A stretch of 64,000 nt of DNA from Tenacibaculum sp. 190524A02b (GTDB lineage Bacteria > Bacteroidota > Bacteroidia > Flavobacteriales > Flavobacteriaceae). A model generated the notes under the pieces. It worked only from the letters and a program-made list of their open reading frames with translations, had not been told where the DNA came from and ran no database searches. Shown in pieces: positions 62,211-64,000 of this stretch. Within the stretch, counting starts at the first letter, position 1. Each line of letters starts with the position of its first letter. The position numbers and the translations under genes are program-made. The stretch covers positions 4,530,001 through 4,594,000 of the forward strand of contig NZ_OZ038525.1 in assembly GCF_964036645.1 (NCBI RefSeq). The letters are read 5' to 3'.

Positions 62211-63874
62211 TAAATAAAATTATTCAAATATTACCCCAATATAAGATAAGTTCGTTATTCAAATACCAAGGACAACTACTACTTTTAAATTTATTAGATT
62301 TAATTTCAGTTGCTTATTTAATACCTATAATAACATTAATTTTAAGTAAAGAAAAGTTTGTTGAGTTATTAGAAAAGTACAATGTTGGTCCTGAATGGAT
62401 AACAAAAACTAATTTAATTATCTTTTTAATTGCTTTTACTTTTTTCTATATCATAAAAAATAGCATTCAAATAAAAATAAATAAAAACCTTTTAGAGTTT
62501 TTAAAAACGTTAAAAAGTTTAATTGCAGAAAAAAGAGTTGAAAACTTTATTAATGGAGATTACTTGTATTACAAAGAATATGATAGGGGAGAGCTAATTA
62601 ATGTTGTGATGCAAGCTACGGTACATTTTTGTTCTAAACTTTTATACCCTTTAATGCAATTGGTTTCTGAATTATTATTACTATTGATTTTAGTAGCAAC
62701 TTCTTTTTACATTCAATGGCAGTTTATGCTTTTACTACTTTCTGTTTTTATGATATTTGGTATAAGTATGTACCTAAAAAAAAGAATGAGTATTCATAAA
62801 ATTAATGAACAGTTTTTTAGTCTGCATACAAAAGTTAGTTCGATAATTTTAGATATTTTAAACGGAGTACTTGATATTAAAAGCTCACAAAGTGAATCCT
62901 TTTTTATAGAAGGGTTTAAAACAAAAAATAAAGAATTAAACCAAATTACGTCCACTTTAGAAGCCACAGGATACAATTATTCAAAATACTTTGAAATATG
63001 CCTTGTGATTTGTATAACTTTAATGGGGTATTATTTTTATAACAATTCTTTAGGTGTTATAAATCTTTCGATTTTAGCTGGAATAGGTTTTAAAATTATC
63101 CCTTCTTTAAACAAGATATTAAACTATCTTACGCTTATTAAAGCGCATTCTTATTCTATAGATATTTTAATAAAATATGATAGAGAGAAAAAAGAAGAAA
63201 GAATAACTGAAATAAGTTTTAAAAAAGAAATTCAATTAAAAGAAATATCATTTGGCTTTAAAAAGAGTGATGCAGTTTTTAACCATGTTAACTTTTCAAT
63301 TAAACCTACAGAAATTATAGGTGTCAAAGGAGCTACAGGGGTTGGTAAAACAACGTTACTACAAATTATTATGGGGTTAATAGACCCTAAATTAGGTAGT
63401 AGGTATGTAGACTCTAAAAAGGTTGATTGCCATTTTCTTTCTTTTACTAGTTATGTAAACCAACAGCCCTATCTTTTTAATAAAACAGTATTAGAAAATA
63501 TTACAATGGGAAAAGAAAATGTTGATTATGAATATTTAAATAGCTTATGTGAAAAATTAGAACTATCCTCAACTATTAGTAATTTAAGAGAAAAGTATGA
63601 TACACAAATTGTACAAAATGATAGTTTTTTTTCTGGAGGACAAAAGCAACGTATTTGTATTGCTAGAGCATTGTACAGTAAACCAAAGCTCTTAATTTTA
63701 GATGAGGCAACAAATCAACAAGATTCCGTATTAGAAAACAAAATTTTTCATTTAATACATAATCTAGCTAAACAGAATGAAATGGCAGTTATAGTAGTTT
63801 CTCATAATAAGGAATTAGAGAAATTTTACGACAAAACATATGAAGTAAAGGACAAAAAAATTGTGTTGCTATAA
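62207..63874 (+). CDS. ABC transporter, fused permease and ATPase
   Basis: A 555-residue half-transporter. About six transmembrane helices (residues 20-310) are followed by an ATPase domain with Walker A GATGVGKT (375-382), signature FSGGQKQR (475-482), Walker B LLILDEA (about 495-501) and the H-loop VVSHN. This is the MsbA/exporter type. As last gene of the unit it likely exports or flips the product made by the five enzymes upstream. The coupling operon has no peptide precursor or peptidase domain in sight, so a lipid or small molecule is more likely than a peptide. Confidence 0.9.
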   Translation: MINKIIQILPQYKISSLFKYQGQLLLLNLLDLISVAYLIPIITLILSKEKFVELLEKYNVGPEWITKTNLIIFLIAFTFFYIIKNSIQIKINKNLLEFLKTLKSLIAEKRVENFINGDYLYYKEYDRGELINVVMQATVHFCSKLLYPLMQLVSELLLLLILVATSFYIQWQFMLLLLSVFMIFGISMYLKKRMSIHKINEQFFSLHTKVSSIILDILNGVLDIKSSQSESFFIEGFKTKNKELNQITSTLEATGYNYSKYFEICLVICITLMGYYFYNNSLGVINLSILAGIGFKIIPSLNKILNYLTLIKAHSYSIDILIKYDREKKEERITEISFKKEIQLKEISFGFKKSDAVFNHVNFSIKPTEIIGVKGATGVGKTTLLQIIMGLIDPKLGSRYVDSKKVDCHFLSFTSYVNQQPYLFNKTVLENITMGKENVDYEYLNSLCEKLELSSTISNLREKYDTQIVQNDSFFSGGQKQRICIARALYSKPKLLILDEATNQQDSVLENKIFHLIHNLAKQNEMAVIVVSHNKELEKFYDKTYEVKDKKIVLL

Positions 63875-63931
63875 TTTAAAAATAAACGTTTTTTATTGGG
63901 ACTAGCAAAGAGTATAATCTCCAGAGGTAGT

Positions 63932-64000
63932 TTACTTTAATAATTTAACAGCTGAATTGATGAGTTTAATCTTTTTAGCTTGATATTTAAAATTTTTCCA
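63932..64000 (-). CDS. Possible C-terminal end of a gene running off the window
   Basis: On the minus strand the window edge reads open for 22 codons (WKNFKYQAKKIKLIN and on) before a TAA at 63932-63934. The basic, helical end is protein-like and the gene would be convergent with the ABC transporter. Too short to identify, and chance is possible in AT-rich DNA. Confidence 0.3.
   Translation of the reverse strand, partial: WKNFKYQAKKIKLINSAVKLLK

Overview
The window is strongly AT-rich chromosomal DNA from a member of the Bacteroidota, most likely a marine Flavobacteriaceae close to Tenacibaculum. The genus is inference. The class rests on a type IX secretion (T9SS) sorting domain, TonB receptor plus DUF4249 and ECF sigma/FecR/TonB gene sets, lipoprotein-rich gene content and promoters of the TTG-N21-TAnnTTTG type before two tRNA genes.

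Layout. 0-6 kb: end of a TonB receptor with a DUF4249 lipoprotein, then an M23 peptidase, MerR, LemA and two TPM-domain proteins. 5.8-9.8 kb: a surface-signalling locus (ECF sigma, FecR anti-sigma, FecA-like receptor) in which both the sigma gene and the receptor gene are frameshifted in A homopolymers. 9.9-21.7 kb: mostly housekeeping and accessory genes (GH26 glycosidase, DUF423, GAF protein, MsrB/MsrA, oxidoreductase). Two long tandem-repeat arrays lie here, each between convergent genes, and there is an HD-domain protein fused to a Pycsar-effector-like membrane module. 22.3-26.4 kb: an SDP-like antimicrobial-peptide operon (small exported precursor, SdpA-like, SdpB-like, serine hydrolase, small membrane protein), then a small receiver-domain gene. 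26.4-31 kb: a LytTR/histidine-kinase pair, an AidA/PixA-like gene and a hydrophobic 213-residue protein. 31-46 kb: SelO, an outer-membrane protein, an XdhC/MocA pair, a phosphoesterase-Omp85 fusion and a run of small poorly known genes. 46-48.5 kb: Der and Era.

Two regions stand out. First, 48.5-56.5 kb is bracketed by two identical initiator tRNA-fMet genes inside a 95-bp perfect direct repeat. Between them lie an AraC-type regulator, two paralogous thiol-activated-cytolysin-like lipoproteins, a ribosome-inactivating-protein-like T9SS cargo, an M57-type metalloprotease and a cholera/pertussis-type ADP-ribosyltransferase-like lipoprotein. This looks like a compact toxin island aimed at eukaryotic cells, with pore-formers plus two intracellular-acting enzyme types. 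Second, three genes (the SDP-like precursor, the AidA/PixA-like gene and the hydrophobic protein) share a short 5' leader that can fold as an H-type pseudoknot. One pseudoknot pair changes in a compensatory way between copies, which suggests an uncatalogued cis-regulatory RNA linking the three genes.

56.9-63.9 kb is a tightly overlapping six-gene operon (nucleotidyltransferase, two B12-binding radical SAM enzymes, two methyltransferases, ABC exporter) of unknown product. All functional calls come from reading motifs by eye. No database or folding calculation was run.
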